This document shows positions 1 to 7,834 of a DNA stretch of 64,000 nucleotides, in pieces. The stretch spans positions 124,001 to 188,000 of IMG/VR virus record IMGVR_UViG_3300042516_005475; one strand, given 5' to 3'. A program made the translations under genes and the position numbers. The DNA is from a virus. Every line of letters begins with the position of its first letter. The first letter of the stretch is position 1. A model generated the notes under the pieces. The model saw only the letters and a program-made list of their open reading frames with translations. It did not search any database and had not been told where the DNA came from.

Positions 1-463
1 GATACAATCTTTTTAAAGTTGATAGTCTAGACTTAACGTCGTAATCTAATATCTTTTCTGCTTGCTGTTCAGTTAGTTCTGCAGGTTTTTGTTTGTTAAA
101 GATTTCCTCAAATTTAAACTCAGGTATAACTTTATTAAAGATAGCCTTTGATTGGTTTGTATGCTTTAGGCTATGCCCCCAACCAATAGTAGGGTCTTTA
201 GGTGCTCTATGCAACTTTTTAACTAGATTAAAATCAGAGCTACCCTCTCTCTTTTTTAGATCATGTTTAATTTTGTACATAAACTCTTCTTCAGAAGAAG
301 GTTTAATAGATTTCTGAACTATAGCTGGTTGTTCTTTTTGAGGTATTTCTTTAGCAGCTCCAGGAGCAGCAATTAAACCAGCAGCAAGAAGACTTTTCCA
401 ATCAAGCTTTTCTTCAACTTGATACTGCTTTAACACATCATTATATGTTTTAGAAAAGCTCAT
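1..463 (-). CDS. phage lysozyme-like muramidase (C-terminus cut by window edge)
   Basis: Translated from ATG at 463 on the minus strand, the protein runs off the window without a stop. After a linker rich in Ala, Pro and Gln it shows DLKKREG, then TIGWGH and LTEQQAEKILDYDV, the pattern of T4-type GH24 lysozymes, where a Glu near the first motif and the TIGYGH strand form the active site. It would cut peptidoglycan at lysis or as a virion enzyme. The start overlaps the stop of the upstream gene (ATGA), so they are probably co-transcribed from the late promoter at 831-837. The catalytic tail is not visible, so activity is not proven. Confidence 0.7.
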   Translation of the reverse strand, partial: MSFSKTYNDVLKQYQVEEKLDWKSLLAAGLIAAPGAAKEIPQKEQPAIVQKSIKPSSEEEFMYKIKHDLKKREGSSDFNLVKKLHRAPKDPTIGWGHSLKHTNQSKAIFNKVIPEFKFEEIFNKQKPAELTEQQAEKILDYDVKSRLSTLKRLY

Positions 464-825
464 TGTGTAGGAGGTTGTGGGTTGATTGAAGCAGAGGTAA
501 ATGTAGGTTTCTTAGGACCAGGTGGTAATCCTTGAGCTTTTCTTAAAGCATCGCTTAACGAGGAAACCATTGTTTGTAAATCCTTTATTTGCTTATATGA
601 GTTCTGAACATAAGCATTAGTTTGCTGGTCAATTTTGCTTGGTTGAGCGTTTGGAGAACTATCTGTAGCAGCTTCTGTGTCTGAGTATTGAGACTTTACG
701 CTTGTTTGTGGAGCGTTGATAAGCTGTTTACCACCCGGAGCAGTTAAATTAACCTTAGGTACAGCTGGCATCGTAATACCAGGAGCTTCTTCTAAAAGGC
801 TCTTACACAATTGATCGAAAGTCAT
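460..825 (-). CDS. late small protein, Pro/Gln-rich, probable virion-associated
   Basis: 121 aa beginning MTFDQLCKSLLEEAP. A longer reading to 882 exists, but ATG 825 sits exactly 5 nt after a late promoter ATAAATA, which decides the start. The middle is rich in Pro, Gln, Ser and Thr, followed by a short helical segment and a Pro-rich tail. Its opening resembles other late proteins here that begin M-(N/T/S)-FD (7423-7800, 28548-28844, 39537-39905). No known family is recognised. It is followed by the lysozyme-like gene with a 4-nt overlap. Confidence 0.7.
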   Translation of the reverse strand: MTFDQLCKSLLEEAPGITMPAVPKVNLTAPGGKQLINAPQTSVKSQYSDTEAATDSSPNAQPSKIDQQTNAYVQNSYKQIKDLQTMVSSLSDALRKAQGLPPGPKKPTFTSASINPQPPTQ

Positions 826-826
826 G

Positions 827-2533
827 TTAATATTTATTGAAGCTATTAACAATTTTGTCAACTTCTGTTTGCACTGTATCAACAGATATGCTTTTCATAC
901 AGTTTGCTCTAAACGGATTCAAATGATCTTTTATCCATTTTAAATGTTCAAAGTCTTCCTTTACTTTACCAACAATATATGTTGTAGACGGCCAAAACGC
1001 GTGATCATTATGAGCAGGAGTAACAACAATACCTTTTTTACCCATTAAGCCACACAAATGCTGAAAGAATGTATCTAAACCTAAAAAGAATCTACTAGTT
1101 ATTATTAAAGCAACTAACTCTCCAAAGCTTCTGTTAAAAAAGTATTCATTTACGTTATTAACTTTAAAATCTTCCTTAACACCTACTTGGATTATGTAAT
1201 AGCCTTTGCTTTGCAGATTAGAAACAATTTGTTCCCACCTACTAAACTCCCATGTTTTATTACTTAGCATTAACCCGTTACTTGGACCTTCTCTATTAGA
1301 AGCTGATGGAGCCAGCAATACTATCTCTTTACCAGAAAATTCGTTTCTTATTTTAGAAACATCATCTAAATTGTAAAAGTATTTCCATCTTCTATCATCA
1401 AACAGGTCTTCTTCTCCATTCATAGAGAAGTAAGCATACTCGAGTGTTTTGCTTTTATTTTCACTACCATGTTCGTAAACATTAAAACCTAACCCGTTTA
1501 ATTCCCACAAATCATATCTCATTTTTATATCACCTGATAAATCGTATAAAAATGGATAGGCTGTTCCTACAGTTAGACTATTAGTCTTTTTTAAAGATTC
1601 AAGAAGATTAAATGCACAAACGTTATCTCCAAGAGCCTCGTGAATATTAATCCATCTAGTGGAATTGTCTAATAATCTCTTTTCTTTCTTTGTTTCGAAC
1701 CTAGCTTTATCTTCTTTATGGTATTCCGGCTCACTAATTTCGTCTCCCATTCTAACTGCGAAATCGTAAATAGCCCACTCTAATGTTATATACTTAAAGT
1801 CTATACCACCAATCTTCCTAGCCTTTTTAATATCAGAAATATAAATGTATCCCTTTGTGTATTTTTTCTCAAAAGCAAATTCCTCTATGTTAAAGTCATC
1901 ATTTGTTAACAATACTTTTTTTGTTCTGCAAATGTTTATTAACTTATTCCAGTTATAAGCATTTTCATTTGTCTCATAACCTGTTTCACTGTGTCTGGTA
2001 AAAACACACGTTGTGGTGAATTTGGGTAGTTTAGACATAAAACTACCATCCATCCAAAGATGGTTATCTCCGTATATGTGGAGAGGCAAGAAAAAATTAG
2101 AAAATAGAGAGCTATTACCAATACAAGAAACAGCTTTTAATGTTTTTTGTCTGTCAATGCTGTAGACACCAACAAACATACTATCCATTTTCTTTTCTTT
2201 TCTAAAAACAAAATAGTTATATTCCTCATCACTCTCAAAGTTTATAAGGTTGGTGTTTACTTTGTATAATAAATCTGTATGATACAATACTTCATTGTAA
2301 CTTTCTTCGTGGGTTATTTTTTGTCTAATAATAAGAACACCAAATAATAGGAGTATTCTTCCAAAAGTAGATAAATCACTTTCCTGGTGAGTTATTTTTT
2401 CAAAATCAGCAAATATGAAGTTGTATTTTGGTATTAAAGGTATTTTATAGGAGCTCAACCTAGGGTACTTTAAAAGGTTTTCGCTAGTTAAGTTTAACCC
2501 TTTGCCGGTAAAATACTTACTCCAAAAGAACAT
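827..2533 (-). CDS. glycosyltransferase, GT9/heptosyltransferase-like C-terminal domain
   Basis: 568 aa. The last ~200 residues carry IVLLAPSASNREG, a stretch beginning KGYYIIQVG, and SRFFLGLDTFFQHLCGLMGKK, the layout of GT9 GT-B transferases, where an acceptor-binding Asp/Ser segment precedes the nucleotide-sugar-binding half. The N-terminal ~330 residues are unassigned and may be a second glycan-acting domain. It lies 1 nt from the methyltransferase-like gene upstream (2535-3128), suggesting a two-gene glycan unit. Substrate unknown. Confidence 0.6.
   Translation of the reverse strand: MFFWSKYFTGKGLNLTSENLLKYPRLSSYKIPLIPKYNFIFADFEKITHQESDLSTFGRILLLFGVLIIRQKITHEESYNEVLYHTDLLYKVNTNLINFESDEEYNYFVFRKEKKMDSMFVGVYSIDRQKTLKAVSCIGNSSLFSNFFLPLHIYGDNHLWMDGSFMSKLPKFTTTCVFTRHSETGYETNENAYNWNKLINICRTKKVLLTNDDFNIEEFAFEKKYTKGYIYISDIKKARKIGGIDFKYITLEWAIYDFAVRMGDEISEPEYHKEDKARFETKKEKRLLDNSTRWINIHEALGDNVCAFNLLESLKKTNSLTVGTAYPFLYDLSGDIKMRYDLWELNGLGFNVYEHGSENKSKTLEYAYFSMNGEEDLFDDRRWKYFYNLDDVSKIRNEFSGKEIVLLAPSASNREGPSNGLMLSNKTWEFSRWEQIVSNLQSKGYYIIQVGVKEDFKVNNVNEYFFNRSFGELVALIITSRFFLGLDTFFQHLCGLMGKKGIVVTPAHNDHAFWPSTTYIVGKVKEDFEHLKWIKDHLNPFRANCMKSISVDTVQTEVDKIVNSFNKY
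831..837 (-). promoter_or_regulatory. late promoter
   Basis: ATAAATA exactly 5 nt before ATG 825; no Shine-Dalgarno. Confidence 0.75.
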
Positions 2534-2534
2534 C

Positions 2535-3128
2535 TTAATATTTCTTTAAAATAACCTCAATACAAGCCTCTACTCCATCAGCAAAATTATACGTTTGATC
2601 TACTCCTTTGCCGTACAATGAATAATCATAGTTAGAATCAATTAACTCAATTTTGCGACAAGTAACATTATTAAGCTTTTGAATGATGTCAAGTAAATTG
2701 TAATGTCTTCCTGACCAAGACATCTGCTTATATATGCTAAAAGTCTTTTTGTGGGAATTGTTAAATATAGAAGGAAAATTACCTTGCTCGTATAAGTCTT
2801 CATCAGATACTGTGAGAACAAGATGTCCTTTAGAATTAACAAAATTTAACCAGTGATTAATTACGTTAATTGGTTCATCTTCATAAAAAGCAAGATTGGT
2901 AGCATATACAAAATCAAACTCTCTATTACCCAGCTGTTCTTTTAGTGTATCTGTTTCAATTTTTGAATCTGCAGTATTAATTAAAGTAACACTTTTACAA
3001 AGCGGGTAATGGTGCTGTTTGAGTGGGTCATTACCAGGAGAAATATGTAGACCGTCTCCTTTAAATACATTAGTAAACAATCTATTATTACCTCTTCTTA
3101 AAAATGCTGCTTTAGTATTTTCGTACAT
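2535..3128 (-). CDS. SAM-dependent methyltransferase-like protein
   Basis: 197 aa. FKGDGLHISPGNDPL occupies the position of the glycine-rich SAM loop but is degenerate. FDFVYATNLAFYEDEPINVINHW and GHLVLTVSDEDLYEQ match the acidic loop and strand 5 of class I methyltransferases. It is a diverged paralogue of 17566-18465, sharing the ending YDYSLYGKGVDQT versus YDYSVDDKDIDQT. The weak SAM loop raises the possibility that this copy is inactive. Probably modifies a sugar together with the adjacent glycosyltransferase. Confidence 0.55.
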   Translation of the reverse strand: MYENTKAAFLRRGNNRLFTNVFKGDGLHISPGNDPLKQHHYPLCKSVTLINTADSKIETDTLKEQLGNREFDFVYATNLAFYEDEPINVINHWLNFVNSKGHLVLTVSDEDLYEQGNFPSIFNNSHKKTFSIYKQMSWSGRHYNLLDIIQKLNNVTCRKIELIDSNYDYSLYGKGVDQTYNFADGVEACIEVILKKY

Positions 3129-3166
3129 ATCTTTTATAGATATTATTGATTAACTGAAAATCAAGA

Positions 3167-3173
3167 CTAAATA
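3167..3173 (+). promoter_or_regulatory. late promoter (CTAAATA)
   Basis: 5 nt before ATG 3179; identifies a 51-aa gene. Confidence 0.6.
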
Positions 3174-3178
3174 CTTGC

Positions 3179-3334
3179 ATGAATAAGAAAGATATTAATT
3201 CTATTGGGGATGCGTATGGCAAGGTCCCTAAGGCTCCTTACGTAAAGGTACAGGAAGATAAAGAAAAGCTAGCTAGAATGGCTCAGAAGAAAGAAAACAT
3301 TCCAAATCAACCAAAGCATACTAAAAAGGGTTAA
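3179..3334 (+). CDS. small basic late protein (51 aa)
   Basis: A complete ORF from ATG 3179 to TAA 3334, beginning MNKKDINSIGDAYGKVPKAP and ending NQPKHTKKG. It is Lys-rich and has no recognised family. The case for a real gene is the late promoter CTAAATA at 3167-3173, exactly 5 nt before the ATG, the spacing used by most late genes in this window. It converges on, and overlaps by 4 nt, the minus-strand gene 3331-3573. Confidence 0.6.
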   Translation: MNKKDINSIGDAYGKVPKAPYVKVQEDKEKLARMAQKKENIPNQPKHTKKG

Positions 3335-3573
3335 CTCAAACCTTTAAATTTGGAAATTAAATAAGTTGTTAATGCCGAGATTACCGCTACTGCTCCCATG
3401 AGTAAGTAGCGGAAATTTTCTAAGGCGCTCAAGCGGTCACTATGTTTGTCAATTTTAGAGTGTATTTCACTAACTTGTTTCTCAATATTGTCAAGTTTAT
3501 TATTCATACACCCTAACACAGCGTTCAAATCATTTGGATTGTAATTTACAGGACCAGGAGTTGAGCTTGCCAT
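3331..3573 (-). CDS. small coiled-coil protein with C-terminal membrane segment
   Basis: 80 aa. Residues ~18-50 form a heptad-like coiled coil (MNNKLDNIEKQVSEIHSKI), followed by one hydrophobic helix (YLLMGAVAVISALTTYLI) and a short basic tail. This is the shape of a tail-anchored membrane protein. A late promoter ATAAATA lies 6 nt upstream. It ends the minus-strand membrane block 6511-3331. A lysis accessory or virion membrane protein is possible; no function is assigned. Confidence 0.65.
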   Translation of the reverse strand: MASSTPGPVNYNPNDLNAVLGCMNNKLDNIEKQVSEIHSKIDKHSDRLSALENFRYLLMGAVAVISALTTYLISKFKGLS

Positions 3574-3579
3574 ATAGAT

Positions 3580-3586
3580 TATTTAT
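3580..3586 (-). promoter_or_regulatory. late promoter
   Basis: ATAAATA 6 nt before ATG 3573. Confidence 0.65.
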
Positions 3587-3601
3587 TTTTTCTGCTGTAT
3601 T

Positions 3602-3916
3602 TTATCTTCTTTTTTTGGTCTTTATTTTTTTGTTTCCATCAATTTTTTCTAAAAACTTTTCACTTACAATTTCAACCAATTTTAAGCCTAAAAAACCAGC
3701 AATAAACGCTACACCATTTTGATGCTTAACATTTGTTACATTAAGAGTATCAACTAAAACTGGAGTTAAAAAATTAGCTGAAGATAATCCACCAACAAGA
3801 GATAAAACAATAGATTTTACATCAGAGTTGTTGTTTCTAGAAGCCATTAATATAGCTCCAAACAAACCACTAACTAAAAACCCAATCTCAATTCCTACTT
3901 TATGAAGAGTTTCCAT
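3602..3916 (-). CDS. holin-like membrane protein
   Basis: 104 aa with three predicted hydrophobic segments: GIEIGFLVSGLFGAILMA, SIVLSLVGGLSSANFLTPVL, and VAFIAGFLGLKLVEIV, then a Lys/Arg-rich tail (KKIKTKKRR). Size, segment count and basic tail fit phage holins. Its position a few kb from the lysozyme-like gene and beside other membrane proteins supports a role in host membrane permeabilisation at lysis. No family-specific motif was verified, so this is a context-supported call. Confidence 0.5.
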   Translation of the reverse strand: METLHKVGIEIGFLVSGLFGAILMASRNNNSDVKSIVLSLVGGLSSANFLTPVLVDTLNVTNVKHQNGVAFIAGFLGLKLVEIVSEKFLEKIDGNKKIKTKKRR

Positions 3917-4534
3917 TTATTTCTTTTTCTTTTTAGTTGGTTTGGTTTTAATTGGCTTATCTTCATGCTTAATAATGTATATCAGAAAAACAATTACAAA
4001 ACATAATGAATAAAGATAAATGTTTAATAGTTTTGTTTCATCTTTAATTATCTTTTCAGAGCTATCATTAATTAAGGTTCTAAATTTATCTTTGCTGTCA
4101 TATATTCTCTTTTTATAATCTAGATATTTTTCACCAAAGAATGCCTTGCTATCCATCTTTTCAAAAGCTGGTCCTTCTACATCTTTTGCTAATTCACTGC
4201 TTATATCTAAACCAACTCTAAATTCTTTCAATTCGTCTTGAGTAAGTATTTTACTAATAAAGATTTCTTCGTTAAAATATTTCTCGCGTTCTTTTAAATG
4301 ATTATTAAATTGATCTAAGAATTTCTTATCACCTGTAGCCGTATATGCAGCACCAAGATAGGTTAAATGGTCTGTAGACTTTCTAAGATATAGAGTAATA
4401 TCTCTACCGAATCTAAACCTTGTGAATCCTTTTTCTATATCTTTTAGGCTAGATATAGAAAGCATTGTTATAATGGCTACAGGAAGAGTAACCACTAACA
4501 AATATTTTTTAATATTTGTGAATATGGCATTCAT
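3917..4534 (-). CDS. two-TM protein with extracytoplasmic helical domain
   Basis: 205 aa. An N-terminal membrane helix (YLLVVTLPVAIITMLSI), then ~125 residues of charged amphipathic helix, a second membrane helix (LYSLCFVIVFLIYII) and a Lys-rich tail. The topology resembles the four-helix-bundle sensor module of bacterial chemoreceptors (short cytoplasmic start, periplasmic helices, return helix), without any signalling domain after it. Its start codon shares bases with the stop of 4534-5538. Function unknown; envelope location is inferred. Confidence 0.6.
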   Translation of the reverse strand: MNAIFTNIKKYLLVVTLPVAIITMLSISSLKDIEKGFTRFRFGRDITLYLRKSTDHLTYLGAAYTATGDKKFLDQFNNHLKEREKYFNEEIFISKILTQDELKEFRVGLDISSELAKDVEGPAFEKMDSKAFFGEKYLDYKKRIYDSKDKFRTLINDSSEKIIKDETKLLNIYLYSLCFVIVFLIYIIKHEDKPIKTKPTKKKKK

Positions 4535-5538
4535 TAAAATCTAAATATTTTTTTAAATGTGTTTCCAATGCTATTAGCCTGGCGATCAGCTTCTGCTTTA
4601 GCAGCCTCAGCAGCTCTTTTGGTTTGTTCAGCTGCATTACGAGCAGCCTCTTCAGCAGCTCTGGCTTGACGTGCAGTTTCTTCTGCAGCCTGTTTTGCTT
4701 GACGATCAGCAGCTTCTTGAGCAGCTCTTGCTTGACGCTGTGCTTCCTCGGCTGCTTTGGATTCTGCTAAAGCCTTTGCTTGTTTTTCAGCTTCTTCTGC
4801 TGCTTTTTTAGATGCATCCTCTACTGGTTCAACATTAACAGTAACACTTGCGTTTAATTCAACACCAGCTAGTAATTTTACTTCTCCTTCTGCCCCAACT
4901 GTTACTTTATGATCTTTATATGTAGCTCCACCACCAACATCTGCTCCAGCCTGTAAACCAACACTTACCCCAGCCCCTGTAGTAGCAGATACATCTTTGT
5001 TACCAACTGTTGTACCACCTTCAACTCCAACACCAGCCCCAACTTCAGCTCCAGCATTAGCTGCTACCCCATGCTGACCTATTTGAGCATTAGCTTCTAC
5101 CCCTGCGTGAGCCTCAGCGTAAGCTCCGCCTTGAGTGCTTACTTGAACATCTCCAAAATCAGCGTTTGAACTACCTCCTACTTCTGCTCTAGTTTGTACT
5201 TTTGCGCTACCACCAACTCTTACATCTTCTCCATCAAAACCAGCACTAGCCTCAGCATCAGCACTAGCCTCAACGGATGCGTGGACCTCAGCCTCTAAAT
5301 CAATTCCATCTACTTCTGTTTGAGCTCCAACAGATGCATTTGCTCCAGCATTAGCTCCTGCACTAGCAGATACATTAGAGTCTGTTACTTCAGATATAGC
5401 AGAGGCATCTACATTGCCCTCACTTTGCGCTTTTAACTCAACATCTTTAGTAGATGATTGAGATTTAACACCAGCTTTTTTATTAACCTCTACTTCTTTT
5501 TTTGTAGATCTCTTAGATTTATTATTTTTTGTAGCCAT
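4534..5538 (-). CDS. low-complexity Ala/Gly/Val repeat protein with C-terminal coiled coil
   Basis: 334 aa. A Lys-rich start is followed by ~170 residues of alternating small and polar residues (GANAGANASVGAQ, then VGAGVGVEGGTTVGN), which look like a beta-solenoid or adhesin-like repeat. Residues ~235-325 are an Ala-rich heptad helix built on AEEAARQAR-type repeats. No signal peptide or membrane segment is seen. It is co-transcribed between two membrane proteins. It may be a fibrous virion or envelope-spanning component; no homologue is recognised. Confidence 0.6.
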   Translation of the reverse strand: MATKNNKSKRSTKKEVEVNKKAGVKSQSSTKDVELKAQSEGNVDASAISEVTDSNVSASAGANAGANASVGAQTEVDGIDLEAEVHASVEASADAEASAGFDGEDVRVGGSAKVQTRAEVGGSSNADFGDVQVSTQGGAYAEAHAGVEANAQIGQHGVAANAGAEVGAGVGVEGGTTVGNKDVSATTGAGVSVGLQAGADVGGGATYKDHKVTVGAEGEVKLLAGVELNASVTVNVEPVEDASKKAAEEAEKQAKALAESKAAEEAQRQARAAQEAADRQAKQAAEETARQARAAEEAARNAAEQTKRAAEAAKAEADRQANSIGNTFKKIFRF

Positions 5539-5539
5539 A

Positions 5540-6511
5540 TTATTTGATCCATTTTTGCTCTCTTAAGATATTGTCGATAAGATTTTTTTCATCACTATCC
5601 ATTTCTTTATCAAATCTCTTTAATATTTCTGATAATGGATATACCCTATCTGGAGATTCTTTTTGCTTTTCCTTGAGTTCTTGAATAACATCGACTATCT
5701 TAACAAGAGGGGATTTAAATTCGTTTACTGTATCCTTTGAGGCATAATTTGCCATTTCAAATGCCTTTGGTGTTAAGGCCTTTACAAGAGATAGTAAAAC
5801 TGACCCAACCATATTAAAGATTGAGAAAGCAGCCCCTGCAGCGGGATGCACAGTTGCTAATAAGCGTAAAACAACGAAAATTATAACGAAAATAACTATG
5901 GTGGTTAAAGCACTAATAAAAAACTTCTTTAAACCCCAAAATACTGCATTTAATCCAAACATGCCACTCATGGAATCTAAAACAGCCTTGTTTTGATCAG
6001 CCTCTTTAGCTACCTCTTTAGCCTTATCAGTCATCTGCCATAATTCATCATCATACTTGTCTTTTAAATCAGATTTTTCTTTTTGAAGTTTGTTAATTAC
6101 TTCATCTCTCTGAGATAGTAATTCTTCACCCTTTTTGCGTTCTTCTGCTACTTGAGAGTTTAATAAATCTACTGTTGCTTTGATACGTTTAATTTCATCT
6201 ATATGCGGAGAGCCAACAATAGAAATAACTCTTTCATTAAGAGCTTTTGCTGTATCTACTTGAACTGGTGCATTTGTTATTTTATTAAGAGAGTGTTGAA
6301 TACCGATTGATAAAGAAGATGTTTGAATTCTTTTACCTTTATCAACCTTTTCAATTTCAACCATTGTATCATCAACTTTTCTCTCTTGTTTAGCTACTGC
6401 GTCTTGAGAAGTTGTTACCTGTTTTGCTGGTACAATTTTAGATGATAAACAACCGCTTAACATAAGAATAAACGATATTGCTAAGAAAATCTTCTTAATT
6501 GTTTTGGACAT
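5540..6511 (-). CDS. lipoprotein with internal membrane segments
   Basis: 323 aa. A type II signal peptide with lipobox is clear: MSKTIKKIFLAISFILMLSG then Cys21. A long coiled coil follows (about residues 105-175), then two hydrophobic stretches (ALTTIVIFVIIFVVLRLL and FSIFNMVGSVLLSLV) and a charged C-terminus. Host signal peptidase II would process it, anchoring it in the envelope. It starts the minus-strand block with late promoter ATAAATA 5 nt before the ATG. Spanin-like or superinfection-exclusion roles are possible but not shown. Confidence 0.65.
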   Translation of the reverse strand: MSKTIKKIFLAISFILMLSGCLSSKIVPAKQVTTSQDAVAKQERKVDDTMVEIEKVDKGKRIQTSSLSIGIQHSLNKITNAPVQVDTAKALNERVISIVGSPHIDEIKRIKATVDLLNSQVAEERKKGEELLSQRDEVINKLQKEKSDLKDKYDDELWQMTDKAKEVAKEADQNKAVLDSMSGMFGLNAVFWGLKKFFISALTTIVIFVIIFVVLRLLATVHPAAGAAFSIFNMVGSVLLSLVKALTPKAFEMANYASKDTVNEFKSPLVKIVDVIQELKEKQKESPDRVYPLSEILKRFDKEMDSDEKNLIDNILREQKWIK

Positions 6512-6516
6512 ATTAT

Positions 6517-6523
6517 TATTTAT
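6517..6523 (-). promoter_or_regulatory. late promoter
   Basis: ATAAATA 5 nt before ATG 6511; leads the lipoprotein/lysis block. Confidence 0.75.
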
Positions 6524-6535
6524 TAAATGTTCCTG

Positions 6536-6564
6536 TTGATTATTTAGAATTGGTACGTTATAAT
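6536..6564 (+). promoter_or_regulatory. leaderless sigma70-like promoter
   Basis: TTGATT-N17-TATAAT, 7 nt before GTG 6572; divergent from the 6517 late box. Confidence 0.7.
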
Positions 6565-6571
6565 TTTCTTA

Positions 6572-7282
6572 GTGAAGATTACGCCAAAGTTTCATTACGA
6601 ACCATACAAACGAAAGACTGTTAACGGTTCTCGTCATTATATCTGTAAGGAATATATTTTACCGTCAGTAACTACTATTTTATCTAAAACAAAGGATATG
6701 ACGGCTCTTGACGAATGGGCTGCTCGAATTGGTAAAGATAATGCGGAAGATATTAAGAATCAGGCAGCCGCTCGTGGATCAAAAATGCACAAGCACATTG
6801 AGGATTATATCACAGAAGGTAAAGAAGTCGTAGAAGATGCTAATGAAATTCATACTTCAATGGCCTTGTTGGTGCTTGAAAAAATAAAGCCCCACTTAAA
6901 AGAAATTTGGGGCTCTGAGATTAATTTGTATTATCCTGGTCAATATGCTGGAACTACTGATATTGCTGGGGTTTGGGACGGTAAACCAGCAATCGTTGAT
7001 TTTAAACAGACAAATAAGCCCAAAAAAGAGGAATGGATTGAAGACTATAAATTGCAATTAGTAAGTTACGCAGAGGCTCATAACAAGCTATTTGGTACAG
7101 AAATACAATCTGGCGTAATAGTAATGTGCAGTCAATTCCTAGACTACCAAGAATTTTACATATCTGAAACTGTATATTCATATTATAAGAAACAATGGTG
7201 GGAACGAGTTGATGAGTATTACAATTTAAAAGCCTTCCAAGACGCTCAAGATAGTTGCATCAAAGGAACCAGTTTGGACTGA
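6572..7282 (+). CDS. PD-(D/E)XK exonuclease (Cas4/RecB-like fold)
   Basis: 236 aa with GTG start. Motifs run in order: RGSKMHKHIEDYI (the helix carrying the conserved His), AGTTDIAGVW (Asp), AIVDFKQT (Asp-X-Lys) and LQLVSYAEA (the Q-Y helix of RecB-type nucleases). These are typical of phage exonucleases acting on DNA ends. A promoter TTGATT-N17-TATAAT ends 7 nt before the GTG, predicting a leaderless mRNA. The 3' end overlaps the convergent 63-aa gene by 57 nt. Confidence 0.75.
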   Translation: MKITPKFHYEPYKRKTVNGSRHYICKEYILPSVTTILSKTKDMTALDEWAARIGKDNAEDIKNQAAARGSKMHKHIEDYITEGKEVVEDANEIHTSMALLVLEKIKPHLKEIWGSEINLYYPGQYAGTTDIAGVWDGKPAIVDFKQTNKPKKEEWIEDYKLQLVSYAEAHNKLFGTEIQSGVIVMCSQFLDYQEFYISETVYSYYKKQWWERVDEYYNLKAFQDAQDSCIKGTSLD

Positions 7283-7417
7283 TTCAGCATTAATTGCCAA
7301 TGCTGCTAGATACTTGCGTTTAGCCTCTTTTGTACCGGTGGTACAACCAACTTTCTTACCAGAGTTCTTTTTGTAAACGCAATTTTTGTTTCCTACCTTT
7401 TTCGTTTTGTATGGCAT
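7226..7417 (-). CDS. small conserved-type phage protein (KKVGNKNCVYKK)
   Basis: 63 aa. The core KKVGNKNCVYKKNSGKKVGC resembles a short motif common in tailed-phage small proteins, where a Cys-Val-Tyr strand is followed by a GKKVGC turn and a Lys-rich helix. The start lies 5 nt after the stop of 7423-7800, so it is the second gene of that late unit. Its 3' 57 nt overlap the end of the exonuclease gene on the opposite strand. Function unknown. Confidence 0.6.
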   Translation of the reverse strand: MPYKTKKVGNKNCVYKKNSGKKVGCTTGTKEAKRKYLAALAINAESVQTGSFDATILSVLEGF

Positions 7418-7422
7418 AAAAC

Positions 7423-7800
7423 TTAGAATCTAGCCATCATTGTACCTAATCTTGGTTTAACAACAGCAACTACTGGTGTTGGAGGGGCCATTTGACCCAT
7501 TTCTTGATGTTTTCCAGCTTCATATTCAAGATAATGAGTAATAGTAGAGATATAGTCTTCTGCAAGAGTTATTTTAGACTGAACCCATGGTTCGAGTTCA
7601 TCAAAGTTAGCTACTAAACTCTTTAATCTCTCAGTATTAGTAGATAAGCTATGTAGCTGAGAGTTAATCATATTTTCAGCCTCTGCCTGGTAATCATCAT
7701 TTTGAGGTTGAGCAACAGGCCCTGGAGGCATTTGAGCCGGTCCGGTTGAAATACCTGTCATACCAACACCACATTCTTTAACAAGCTTATCAAAGTTCAT
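7423..7800 (-). CDS. late protein beginning MNFDKL, probable virion-associated
   Basis: 125 aa from ATG 7800, chosen over an upstream ATG at 7842 because ATAAATA sits exactly 5 nt before it. A Pro/Met/Gly-rich segment (PAQMPPGPVAQPQ) is followed by a helical domain with PWVQSKITLAEDYISTITHY, then a Pro-rich tail. No known domain is claimed. The gene is divergent from 7835-9226 with back-to-back late promoters. Confidence 0.7.
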   Translation of the reverse strand: MNFDKLVKECGVGMTGISTGPAQMPPGPVAQPQNDDYQAEAENMINSQLHSLSTNTERLKSLVANFDELEPWVQSKITLAEDYISTITHYLEYEAGKHQEMGQMAPPTPVVAVVKPRLGTMMARF

Positions 7801-7805
7801 ACTAT

Positions 7806-7812
7806 TATTTAT
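7806..7812 (-). promoter_or_regulatory. late promoter
   Basis: ATAAATA 5 nt before ATG 7800. Confidence 0.75.
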
Positions 7813-7822
7813 TATCGATAGA

Positions 7823-7829
7823 ATAAATA
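7823..7829 (+). promoter_or_regulatory. late promoter
   Basis: ATAAATA 5 nt before ATG 7835; back to back with 7806. Confidence 0.75.
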
Positions 7830-7834
7830 ATTGC

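Noticed and set aside
93-317. Plus-strand 74-aa ORF at the window start
   Set aside because: It is antisense to the lysozyme-like reading on the minus strand, which has recognisable motifs.
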